Shown piece by piece: positions 57,516-64,000 of a stretch of DNA of 64,000 bases. The DNA lies in assembly GCF_900142105.1 (NCBI RefSeq), contig NZ_FQZS01000017.1, positions 1 through 64,000 on the forward strand. Direction: 5' to 3'. The translations under genes were made by a program, and so were the position numbers. Below the pieces are notes generated by a model, which saw nothing but the letters and a program-made list of their open reading frames with translations, made no database searches and was not told the DNA's origin. Source of the DNA: Lutispora thermophila DSM 19022 (GTDB taxonomy: Bacteria; Bacillota; Clostridia; Lutisporales; Lutisporaceae). How positions within the stretch are numbered: position 1 is the stretch's first letter; every line of letters starts with the position of its first letter.

Positions 57516-58691
57516 ATGAGTGATAATAATACATCTAAAACAATTCATGGCAATTTTGGCAAGATGAGCCTGAATGAATTAATTGAATTCTTAAAGAAAA
57601 AAGGTTATATAACAGAATATCAGACTCCTATCAGGGCTGGTTACAGGGATATTAATCCTGAACAGTTCTACTTCCAGTTTTTAATTAAGTTTGAAGATGG
57701 AGAAAAATGGATAGTGCATTCTACCACATCAATACGGACAGACAGAATAAATATCCAACAATGGAATGCATATCATATTAAAAAAGTAAAAGATGAAATA
57801 ACAAAATCAATTATTGTATATCCTGATGATATTTCTGATACAGAGCGAAATAATGCAATATCTTACTATAATAAAATACTAAATAATCAAATCTATTCTG
57901 CCATAGATGATGTAGTTAGTCAAACAGAATTTTACACGATGGTTGAAGAGAAGCATCTTCGTGGCATGATTACAGGGCAACAGAAAGCATTGCAAGGACT
58001 TAATTTTGAAGAACAGATAGAAGTAATTCTTAACAACCAGAAAAACTTTGCAAAATGGGCTAATATTGATGAACTTGAAACAGGATTATTTTTTCCGTAT
58101 TTTAAACAAATAATGGATAGTATTAATGTTACTAACCCTGCTGTTATAAAAGAAATAAGTGCTACAAGGGATATTGAGTTGTTGCCTTCTGGAGGCAAAC
58201 CTAAAACAGACGTGCTACTTATAGTAACATTTAACGATGAAAGCACTAAAAATTATACTTTTAGTTGTAAAAGAACGAGCAGTGATTGGGTAAGTGTACA
58301 TGAATATCCTGTTGACAAATTTATTGATGTATTAGAAATAACAGATAAAAAGTTAATACAGACATTAGAATTATTCCAGGAAGTTGGCGGTATGAAAGCC
58401 CTTGGCAAAGAACTTACCCAATATTTAGAGAAGGAAATGCCAAAATATAACAGAAGATTATCATTGTGGGTATATGGCGGTGTTGGCGGGGACGGGAACC
58501 CCGAAACACAGTGGGCTGATTATATAATAACATATCAAAATGAAACATCAGAATTTAAAATTCATAAATTGGATGAGTACATAGACAATATCTTAAAAAT
58601 TAATGACGGGCATTTCGGAACTCCATTCCGATGGACATATCCTTCTGGTGGCAAAGGAAAAAGGATTCAATTAAAAGGTAAGATTATATAA
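57516..58691 (+). CDS. Probable type II restriction endonuclease (MspI-like)
   Basis: 391 residues, no membrane segment. The best nuclease signature is GKPKTDVLLIVTF followed by SCKRTSSDWVSVHEY, i.e. an Asp and a C-K pair spaced as in PD-(D/E)xK enzymes; the resemblance to the MspI family (targets CCGG) is from memory. It lies right after the methyltransferase and RHH-like genes and before a terminator, as expected for the restriction partner. The target specificity is unconfirmed. Confidence 0.6.
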   Translation: MSDNNTSKTIHGNFGKMSLNELIEFLKKKGYITEYQTPIRAGYRDINPEQFYFQFLIKFEDGEKWIVHSTTSIRTDRINIQQWNAYHIKKVKDEITKSIIVYPDDISDTERNNAISYYNKILNNQIYSAIDDVVSQTEFYTMVEEKHLRGMITGQQKALQGLNFEEQIEVILNNQKNFAKWANIDELETGLFFPYFKQIMDSINVTNPAVIKEISATRDIELLPSGGKPKTDVLLIVTFNDESTKNYTFSCKRTSSDWVSVHEYPVDKFIDVLEITDKKLIQTLELFQEVGGMKALGKELTQYLEKEMPKYNRRLSLWVYGGVGGDGNPETQWADYIITYQNETSEFKIHKLDEYIDNILKINDGHFGTPFRWTYPSGGKGKRIQLKGKII

Positions 58692-58692
58692 G

Positions 58693-58728
58693 AAAAAGGA
58701 ATCTGTTTTGACAACAGATTCTTTTTTA
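58693..58728 (+). terminator. Terminator after the restriction gene
   Basis: AAAAGGAATCTGTT pairs with AACAGATTCTTTTTT. The remaining gap to 59007 is AT-rich, with no visible gene. Confidence 0.8.
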
Positions 58729-59007
58729 TATATTAATTACTGCAAATTTACTACAAATTTATTTTCATGCTACGCATAAATTGTTTAATACGTTATACTA
58801 TTTATAACAAATTGAAATAAAATTAAATAAAATTAAGGAAAGTGATTTCTATTTATATAGGTTATATTATCTGGAAAGATTTGTGCGTGGCAAAAGTTGT
58901 TAATTAATTATTTCCGCAACCATAAAATACCTCCGTAATAAAGGAAATTTAATGATATTTAGCGAATTAATAATTTAATAAATTATTAAAGCCAAAGGAT
59001 GGTTTTT

Positions 59008-59763
59008 ATGATTGATGTTTATGATTATGCCAAGTATCCTGCCAAAGAAGAATGGATGAACATATGCGGGGACAAAGCAGACGTTATAAATAGGATTTAT
59101 TTAGATAATAATACGGTTAAATTTAACCTTTCAGATTTTGTAGATGGATATTACAGAGTCCAAATGCATTATTGGCTAAAAGAATTTAACAACAGGGTAT
59201 TTGATTTAATTGTTAACTATACGTTGTTAAAATTCTATTATGATGCAGGTATCCCCGATGAAGAATGGTACAAGTCACCCGGAAATAATGGAGAATCCAT
59301 AGTATATTTCCCTCATTTTGAAAAGAAACATTATGGAATCTTATATTGGTTCAGTTTTTACGTTGATAGTTATTACACAAGGTTTGAAGGATTAATCGAT
59401 ACTGTTTATCACATTATAAATATAAAATACAAACTTGATATTATACCTTCATCAGGGTTCAGAAATAGTGTTTTAACAAAACTTGAGAAAAAAGATAAAG
59501 AACTTTTTGACTACTTGAAGTCATTGCCTGATAACCCTGTTTTTAAACAGATAAATAGGTTCCGCAATAATATTGTTCATAATTATAGACCAAATCAAAT
59601 AGATTCAGGCTTTACAAGGACAAAAAATCCAGACGGTTCTGAAACTATAACAATGTCAGTTGGAAATTACACTACTTCGGCTGAGTTTTTAATAAACATA
59701 AAAGATAGTTTAGATTTATTGGCAGAAATTACAGATGTAATCAGGGGCAAAATAAAAGAGTAG
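59008..59763 (+). CDS. HEPN-like protein (Cthe_2314 type)
   Basis: 251 residues, mostly helical. Near residue 188 the segment FRNNIVHNY has the R-x4-H motif typical of HEPN domains (RNNIVH), which act as RNases in toxin, CRISPR and abortive-infection systems. No neighbouring nucleotidyltransferase antitoxin is seen. ATG 59008 follows AAAGGA; ATG 58999 overlaps the site. Between a restriction module and the replication module, it may be a phage-defence or toxin protein; only the motif supports this. Confidence 0.55.
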   Translation: MIDVYDYAKYPAKEEWMNICGDKADVINRIYLDNNTVKFNLSDFVDGYYRVQMHYWLKEFNNRVFDLIVNYTLLKFYYDAGIPDEEWYKSPGNNGESIVYFPHFEKKHYGILYWFSFYVDSYYTRFEGLIDTVYHIINIKYKLDIIPSSGFRNSVLTKLEKKDKELFDYLKSLPDNPVFKQINRFRNNIVHNYRPNQIDSGFTRTKNPDGSETITMSVGNYTTSAEFLINIKDSLDLLAEITDVIRGKIKE

Positions 59764-60120
59764 TATGGCAGGTATCTATTTTTTGTTCCAAACAACAAAC
59801 TGGTAGTATGTTTGTAACAAAACGTATTTGAAGGAGAATTTATATTTTATTTTTATTTTCAAAATGCTAAATTAAAATGCTCTTACCTTATGGGTAAGGG
59901 CTATTTATTTTTATGTAAAAAATTTTTAATAAATTTTTTGAGAAAAACACAAAAATCTAGACAATGTAAAAAAAACCAGGCAATTGCTTGTGTTTTGATA
60001 GTATTTTTATTTTACTTGCAAATGTGTTTTCCTAAGAGAAAACAAATTACCATTTTAGACTTAAAAAAGTCAATTTTTTCATGTGATATAATATGCCTTA
60101 ATGAAAGGAGAGGACGTATT
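59764..60120 (+). promoter_or_regulatory. Leader region of the Rep-like gene
   Basis: About 357 bp without a supportable gene. At 59881-59899 the palindrome TCTTACCTTATGGGTAAGG repeats a TGGGTAAG motif found in the right-end region (63329-63338, 63402-63411). A TTTTTTCATGTGATATAAT stretch lies near 60074-60092, of which TATAAT-like GATATAAT could serve as a -10. AAAGGAGAGG precedes ATG 60121. Confidence 0.45.
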
Positions 60121-61071
60121 ATGGCTAATACAAATTTTGAAAACTTTTTAGAACAAATATGGGATAAAAAGATTGACTTAAGTGAAGCAGACTTTAATTT
60201 AAAAACTTTAACTGCTATTTTATATCTAGGGAGATATCAAATTAACCGAGGAGATGACAGAATAACTTTTAATTTTCATCAAATTAGGGAATTACTTAAT
60301 CTTGATGATTCTGTACCTATTAATCAACAAATAAAAAAAGCAATTTTTCAATTATATTTTAAGCCATTTAAATATTATAAACTGATAGGTAACTGTAGTT
60401 GGTATTTGCGTGTTATAAGGGGAATTATGAAATCGTCAGATGATACCGAGTTTAAAAAAGAATGGGCTGTTATAATTGATAGTGTCCTTCTGGAACATAT
60501 TCTCCAGTCATATTTTAAAAAAATATTAATACCTAACCAGTTTTTCTTAAATTACCATTTGTTAAGTGATGAGGCTATTAAACTGTATTTTTCTATGAAA
60601 CTCCAAGAGCAACTTGCTGGAAATAAAGAATGGCGAATTGATGAGATTATGGAATTTGCCAGTATTTGCAAATCAACATTTTATCGTAGCATTAAATATT
60701 TAATACAGTTTGATTTAGTCAAAAAGCACGCGGGTAACCGCAGAAGATACGAAAAAGCCACTTATAGCATAAATAAAAATCACACAGCAAATAAAGGTTA
60801 TACACCTTTTTCTGCAAGCGTGATAAATAATATGCTTTATAACACAACAAAGAAACTTAAAAACGGAGAAATAAAATTATATTCCTATCTATGCTATTTA
60901 GCAGGTGGCATAGGTGAGATAAGGAAGAGCCCAGCAGAGATTGGATTATTAATTGGTAAAGAACCTAATTTAATATCAAAGTTAGCAGATATTCTTCATG
61001 AAAAAGATTATATAATAAAAGAAACATATATTGGAGAAGATAACCAGTCATGTTGCCGTTATATTATATAA
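60121..61071 (+). CDS. Winged-helix replication initiator-like protein
   Basis: 316 residues with two possible winged-helix units: one near residues 120-230 (EWRIDEIMEFASICKSTFYR, RSIKYLIQFDLVKKH) and one near 275-310. The layout recalls plasmid Rep_3/RepA-like initiators or DnaD-like replication proteins, but no exact family is recognised. The start ATG 60121 has a strong site; a longer frame from 59890 includes a hydrophobic artefact and is rejected. Iteron-like repeats at 63489-63673 in the same element would be its expected target. Confidence 0.55.
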   Translation: MANTNFENFLEQIWDKKIDLSEADFNLKTLTAILYLGRYQINRGDDRITFNFHQIRELLNLDDSVPINQQIKKAIFQLYFKPFKYYKLIGNCSWYLRVIRGIMKSSDDTEFKKEWAVIIDSVLLEHILQSYFKKILIPNQFFLNYHLLSDEAIKLYFSMKLQEQLAGNKEWRIDEIMEFASICKSTFYRSIKYLIQFDLVKKHAGNRRRYEKATYSINKNHTANKGYTPFSASVINNMLYNTTKKLKNGEIKLYSYLCYLAGGIGEIRKSPAEIGLLIGKEPNLISKLADILHEKDYIIKETYIGEDNQSCCRYII

Positions 61072-61098
61072 ATAAGATATGTTCGTATATAGGTGGAA

Positions 61099-61194
61099 AT
61101 GAGGCAAGGCAAAGACTTTATTTTATCAAATAGATTTTTCGGGATTATTGAAATAATAAATGAAAAAAATACTGTGAATGCCAATTATATATAA
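61099..61194 (+). CDS. Possible tiny protein of 31 residues
   Basis: ATG 61099 with AGGTGG three bases upstream opens a 31-codon frame (MRQGKDFILSNRFFGII...). No family is recognised and the site spacing is short; it may be a leader or not translated. Confidence 0.2.
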   Translation: MRQGKDFILSNRFFGIIEIINEKNTVNANYI

Positions 61195-61222
61195 AAATAT
61201 GAAAGAAAAGAGGTAAGGAGAT

Positions 61223-61765
61223 ATGAAGGATGCTTTTGACAATACACTGCAAGAACATCTAAAAAAAGCAGAAATAATAGCAGAAATGTCTTGCACACTG
61301 CAAATAGTTAAGAGACTAAAAGGAATGGGTTTCAGTGTGAAACAAGTTTTGAAGATGATTGAGTTACCTGAAAATGCTGTTTTGAGGGTTTTTGCTGGCA
61401 AAGAAGACATTAGAGAAATAGCAGAAGACGCTGTAAACCAGAAAATAGCAGAAAATGGTGGTAAAATCCCAGAAACTAAAGAATTTATAAAATGGGTAGA
61501 AAATGCACTTCAGTATTTTGAGCCAGAGGAAGATAAAGAAGAACTGGTGCCACAGGCAGAACCGCAGAGGCTCACTTGTGAACAGTGGGCACAGCACACG
61601 CCTTATGAAGGCAAATTAGAACTTTTTGATGGACAAGCGCTGGCGGACTTACGGGAACGGGAGAATATGATAATTGCCCTTATATACAACATCGGGCTGA
61701 AGCACTTAATTAAAATTTTACCTCCGAAATCTAAAACAATCTTAAAAGAACTATTGGATGAATAA
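61223..61765 (+). CDS. Uncharacterised protein of the replication module
   Basis: Not recognised. 180 residues, helical. KRLKGMGFSVKQVLKMIELP in the first third resembles the small helix-turn-helix-like repeats of plasmid proteins; a conserved-looking FDGQALADLRERENM lies near the end. It starts behind AGGTAAGGAG and lies between the Rep-like gene and the RNase H-ParB gene, so it probably acts with them. Confidence 0.5.
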   Translation: MKDAFDNTLQEHLKKAEIIAEMSCTLQIVKRLKGMGFSVKQVLKMIELPENAVLRVFAGKEDIREIAEDAVNQKIAENGGKIPETKEFIKWVENALQYFEPEEDKEELVPQAEPQRLTCEQWAQHTPYEGKLELFDGQALADLRERENMIIALIYNIGLKHLIKILPPKSKTILKELLDE

Positions 61766-61815
61766 TAGTTAAAATCGCAAAGGTAATTTATTATTTTGAG
61801 GGATAAGATAAACGT

Positions 61816-62739
61816 ATGATAAATATAAAAATTTATACAGATGGTTCTTTTCAGAAAAACAAAGCAGGAATAAGTTTTTTAATAATTAATCCTGGTAAAA
61901 ATAAAATACTTGGATATACAAATCTAAAGTGTAAAAAAAATATACAAGCAGAATTGCAGGCTATAATACATGCACTGCAATATTTATTGTATATTGATAT
62001 GAGCCTTGAAGATAAAGAAATAGAGATTGTGACAGATGAAATTTCCATAGTGGAAGTTTTCAGCAGCCAAAAATACAAGATATGGGATTCTTGCCAATGG
62101 AAAAAGGAAAATGGCAGGGTTGTAATAAAATGTACCAAAGAATGGTTTATATTGTCTTGCCTTGTTAAGAAAATCGGGGATATGGTGATGATACGCTTTA
62201 GCAAAACGTCTAAGGATGACAGTCAAAACAAAGTAGTTCATGGATTTGCCAACTATGCAAGAAAACTGCAATTCTGCAAGAAGAACAGCGTACATATATT
62301 GGAAGCGGAAAATAATGAAGATTTTGTATTCAAAGAGACAGTTGATGTTTCTGAAAACAGAGAAGTAAAAGAAATCCTTAATATAGGAAGACCGTGGAAA
62401 AGTAATAAGAATAAGGCGGATTTCAAGTGGTACATAGAAAGGCAGCATGAGATAGTATATATCGATACGCACGACATAATTATTACGGAGGAAATTCATT
62501 TAAATTGCAACAGTTTAAATTTTGGTACATTATTTCGCACTGCAGCAGAATCTCAAGAGATTTCATATCCTATTGCAGTAAGACCACTAGAAAATGGTAA
62601 GTATTCCCTGGTAGCAGGGATAACACGATTAATTACTGCAAAGTTATTTAATATTCCAATGGTACCTTGTGTTATCACACATTTTACCAACGAGGAATTT
62701 ATTAAGCAGAACTTAGTAAATGTAGGGGGAAATAATTGA
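61816..62739 (+). CDS. RNase H-like and ParB-like fusion protein
   Basis: 307 residues. The N-terminal ~140 residues look like RNase HI: YTDGSF with the first Asp, QAELQAIIHALQ with the Glu, IVTDEISIVEVF with the second Asp and a late DDSQNKVVHGFAN segment. A linker is followed by a ParB N-terminal-like nucleotide-binding module: PIAVRPLENGKYSLVAGITR, LITAKLFNIPMVPCVI (the G-x-x-R motif and VPCVI are family-like). No ParB helix-turn-helix is evident. It may act on RNA-DNA hybrids at the element's replication origin. No ParA is encoded nearby. Confidence 0.65.
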   Translation: MINIKIYTDGSFQKNKAGISFLIINPGKNKILGYTNLKCKKNIQAELQAIIHALQYLLYIDMSLEDKEIEIVTDEISIVEVFSSQKYKIWDSCQWKKENGRVVIKCTKEWFILSCLVKKIGDMVMIRFSKTSKDDSQNKVVHGFANYARKLQFCKKNSVHILEAENNEDFVFKETVDVSENREVKEILNIGRPWKSNKNKADFKWYIERQHEIVYIDTHDIIITEEIHLNCNSLNFGTLFRTAAESQEISYPIAVRPLENGKYSLVAGITRLITAKLFNIPMVPCVITHFTNEEFIKQNLVNVGGNN

Positions 62740-63117
62740 AAGATAAAGAAAATTATTTTAATAAAACAAACCGATTTTAGAAATGCTTTTCTTAATAGAA
62801 AATAGAAAAGAAAAGTAAATTAGAAACGGACTTAATCTATATAATTTATATAGAGAAACAATTTTAAAACACTATACATGGAGGAGAAACAATTTAAAAC
62901 AATTTAATTAGTATAATTGTCTTTAATAATTTTTCTAATAATTTTTCTAATAATAATTCTTTTCAAAGCAGTATCTATTAAAAAATACTGTAGGGAAGAA
63001 GAGAAAATTAAAGATAATTAAACTGTTACCTTTTGTTAAAGATTATATCATAAAAATTGTAAATGCATACAAGAGGCAATCTAATAATAGATAAATAGCA
63101 AAGTGGAGGATATAATT
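62740..63117 (+). other. Non-coding stretch
   Basis: AT-rich, with a direct repeat GAGAAACAATTTTAAAAC (62852-62869) and GAGAAACAATTTAAAACA (62883-62900) and a short TAATTTTTC tandem near 62925-62955. No gene visible. Confidence 0.4.
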
Positions 63118-63279
63118 TTGAAAGATAAAAGGAAGTTGAAAAAACTGACTGAAGAAAATGAGAAAGAAGCAAAGGATTATATTAAAAATACAAAAACAAA
63201 AGAGCAGGAAGAAATAGAAAGCCTTATGAATATTATCATATGTGAAAACGAAGAGGCTCTTAAGAAGTTGGCAAAATAA
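63118..63279 (+). CDS. Small charged protein of 53 residues
   Basis: A TTG-start gene with GTGGAGGA seven bases upstream. The product is a highly charged helical protein (KDKRKLKKLTEENEKEAKDY, then EEIESLMNII) with coiled-coil character. It may be a short regulator or structural part of the replication module; no family is recognised. A T-rich stretch follows. Confidence 0.5.
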   Translation: MKDKRKLKKLTEENEKEAKDYIKNTKTKEQEEIESLMNIIICENEEALKKLAK

Positions 63280-63328
63280 AATTAAAGATTTTATAAAAAA
63301 GTCTTTATTTTTTTGATTTATTTTGAGA

Positions 63329-63440
63329 ATGGGTAAGACAAATTCTATCTTTTCATAAATTTTTTGAAAAATACTGAAAAATTTTAAAATGTTTGAAGTT
63401 CTCTTACCCATTGTTATTCTGATATCTACTATTGGTAAGG
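63329..63440. promoter_or_regulatory. Inverted repeat of the TGGGTAAG motif
   Basis: ATGGGTAAGA (63329-63338) and TCTTACCCAT (63402-63411) form a perfect 10-bp inverted repeat, and ATTGGTAAGG follows at 63431-63440. The same motif occurs in the leader of the Rep-like gene at 59881-59899. Confidence 0.5.
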
Positions 63441-63488
63441 ATGAGAATATGAAAATTAGAATTATTAGCACAGAAAAGATAAAAAAAA

Positions 63489-63673
63489 CGCACACTATAA
63501 GTGCCAAAAACAAACAAGAGATAGGAAAGTCTCACACTATGCGTGCCCCAAATTATAAAAATTAATAAATCTCACAGTATAAGTGCCAAAAAATAATAAA
63601 ATTGATAAATCGCATAGTATAAGTGCCAAAAAAGCGCTATAATAAAAATCGCATAGTATAAGCACCAAAAAAT
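63489..63673 (+). repeat. Five iteron-like direct repeats
   Basis: Five copies of the motif CACASTATAAGTGCCAAA (variants) have core starts at 63491, 63533, 63573, 63613 and 63652, so spacing is 42, 40, 40 and 39 bp, about four helical turns. All are in the same orientation, between the small gene and attR. Candidate replication origin or binding site for the Rep-like protein. Confidence 0.75.
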
Positions 63674-63755
63674 ACATTTGATAATGTTGCAATAAAGCAT
63701 AGGTTCTATGTGCTAAAATCTAATGCTTTATTGAAAATTATCGTATATTAGAATA

Positions 63756-63767
63756 GAGTCATGTATT
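63756..63767 (-). repeat. Right terminal inverted repeat
   Basis: GAGTCATGTATT, the exact reverse complement of 49584-49595. It lies 11 bp inside attR. Confidence 0.75.
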
Positions 63768-63778
63768 CAGTAATACAC

Positions 63779-63799
63779 GGTGAACCATATCATAAGTAG
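63779..63799 (+). repeat. attR with the original rlmH 3' end
   Basis: GGTGAACCATATCAT followed by AAGTAG encodes G-E-P-Y-H-K-stop, the normal RlmH ending, and matches the SCC core GAA-x3-TATCATAAGT. Confidence 0.85.
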
Positions 63800-63813
63800 C
63801 TGTAAAAACAGCT
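63798..63813 (+). terminator. Hairpin after the original rlmH end
   Basis: AGCTGT-AAAA-ACAGCT directly after attR. It probably belongs to the ancestral rlmH 3' region. Confidence 0.4.
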
Positions 63814-63900
63814 CAAAATGTGATATATCAATGTTTCTTGACTGTTTTTTAGACTAATCATTCTTAAATAATTAACAAAGAGTTTTAGCTCCAAGCATTA

Positions 63901-64000
63901 TTATAACGATGATGTCAGACGTTTTATCTCGTCGATACATAAATCTATGTCCTCATAGGTAGTCTTATATGAGCAGACGCTTATGCGCATGGCTGTCTTA
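63901..64000 (-). CDS. Aminotransferase class V/cysteine desulfurase-like protein, C-terminal fragment
   Basis: The last 32 residues only: KTAMRISVCSYKTTYEDIDL, CIDEIKRL and so on, ending at TTA (complement TAA) 63901-63903. The pattern R-I-S-x3-Y-x-T-x-E-D-I-D is typical for class V aminotransferases and cysteine desulfurases. The gene continues beyond the window. It should be the original downstream neighbour of rlmH, convergent with it. Confidence 0.65.
   Translation of the reverse strand, partial: KTAMRISVCSYKTTYEDIDLCIDEIKRLTSSL

Larger units (their letters stand above)
49580..63793. mobile_element. SCC-like integrative element in rlmH
   Basis: A ~14.2-kb element bounded by attL in rlmH and attR carrying the original rlmH end. 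Crossover is assumed inside the shared TATCAT. It has a large serine recombinase next to attL, 12-bp terminal inverted repeats, replication-type genes, a restriction-modification module and iteron-like repeats at the right end. Site and enzyme class match staphylococcal cassette chromosome (SCC) elements, although the recombinase and cargo differ from known Ccr/SCC genes as far as I can see. Confidence 0.82.

Noticed and set aside
59890-60120. N-terminal extension of the Rep-like protein
   Set aside because: The extension is a hydrophobic, lysine-rich artefact without a ribosome binding site; ATG 60121 has AAAGGAGAGG.
63043-63513. Hydrophobic open frame of 156 codons on the - strand
   Set aside because: It lies opposite the 53-residue gene and the right-end repeats. 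Its Phe/Leu/Ile-rich product is what AT-rich DNA gives when read on the A-poor strand, and I saw no ribosome binding site.
63489-63673. CRISPR array
   Set aside because: The repeats are short, variable and AT-rich with 18-20-bp gaps that are not spacer-like, and no cas genes are in the window.

Overview
The window looks like a low-GC, anaerobic, amino-acid-fermenting member of the Clostridia (Stickland type). The main evidence is a complete D-proline reductase (prd) cluster with two in-frame UGA selenocysteine codons, a sigma-54 activator of the PrdR type, and Firmicute near-origin gene order (yybS/gdpP/rplI/lon/dnaB in one part, walRK-yycHIJ-htrA-rlmH in another). I do not assign genus or species.

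Layout. 1-7223: MazG-like, DUF2232, gdpP, rplI, a Lon-family protease and dnaB, closely packed on the + strand. 7224-7940: a long AT-rich gap with five perfect DnaA boxes. 7941-9688: a small orphan gene and an FAD-dependent oxidoreductase. 9829-10338: a promoter, five tRNA genes (Lys, Glu, Val, Asp, Thr) and a terminator. 10935-13571: dapB and a chemoreceptor with a C-terminal sensor-like region. 13640-23833: the proline reductase locus, in the order prdR, a sigma-54 promoter with two upstream palindromic sites, prdC (Sec), prdA, a small gene, prdB (Sec), prdD, prdE, prdF, and a TSUP-family permease, followed by a terminator. A creatinase/prolidase-like gene (24010) comes next. 25374-33357: mixed metabolic and hypothetical genes, including a frameshifted alkD-like gene and a yetF/DUF4363 pair. 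33418-35410: dnaI-like and dnaD-like genes on the - strand. 35673-39539: an M23 peptidase, an S8 subtilase homologue lacking the catalytic serine, an FmdB-type zinc ribbon and a gluzincin-like peptidase. 39865-49585: the cell-wall operon walR-walK-(secreted protein)-yycH-yycI-murA-yycJ-htrA-rlmH.

The most unusual region is 49580-63793, about 14.2 kb. It is an integrated element inserted in the last codons of rlmH, flanked by attL (49565-49585) and attR (63779-63799) copies of the rlmH 3' end, and it has a 12-bp inverted repeat at its ends. Insertion at exactly this site by a large serine recombinase is the hallmark of staphylococcal SCC elements, so this looks like an SCC-like element in a clostridial host. 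Its cargo is a large serine recombinase, a primase-polymerase with a zinc finger, a small resolvase, a Vsr/cytosine methyltransferase/restriction endonuclease module, a HEPN-type protein, and a right-hand module of a winged-helix Rep-like protein, an uncharacterised protein, an RNase H-ParB fusion, a 53-residue protein and five iteron-like repeats spaced about 40 bp apart. No ParA, conjugation genes or recognisable antibiotic-resistance genes were seen. The element therefore appears to pair SCC-like integration with its own replication and maintenance module. The window ends in the 3' end of an aminotransferase/cysteine desulfurase-like gene on the - strand, which would be the original downstream neighbour of rlmH.

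Two genes (alkD-like and vsr) are each broken by one base in a homopolymer, so sequencing error should be considered for both.
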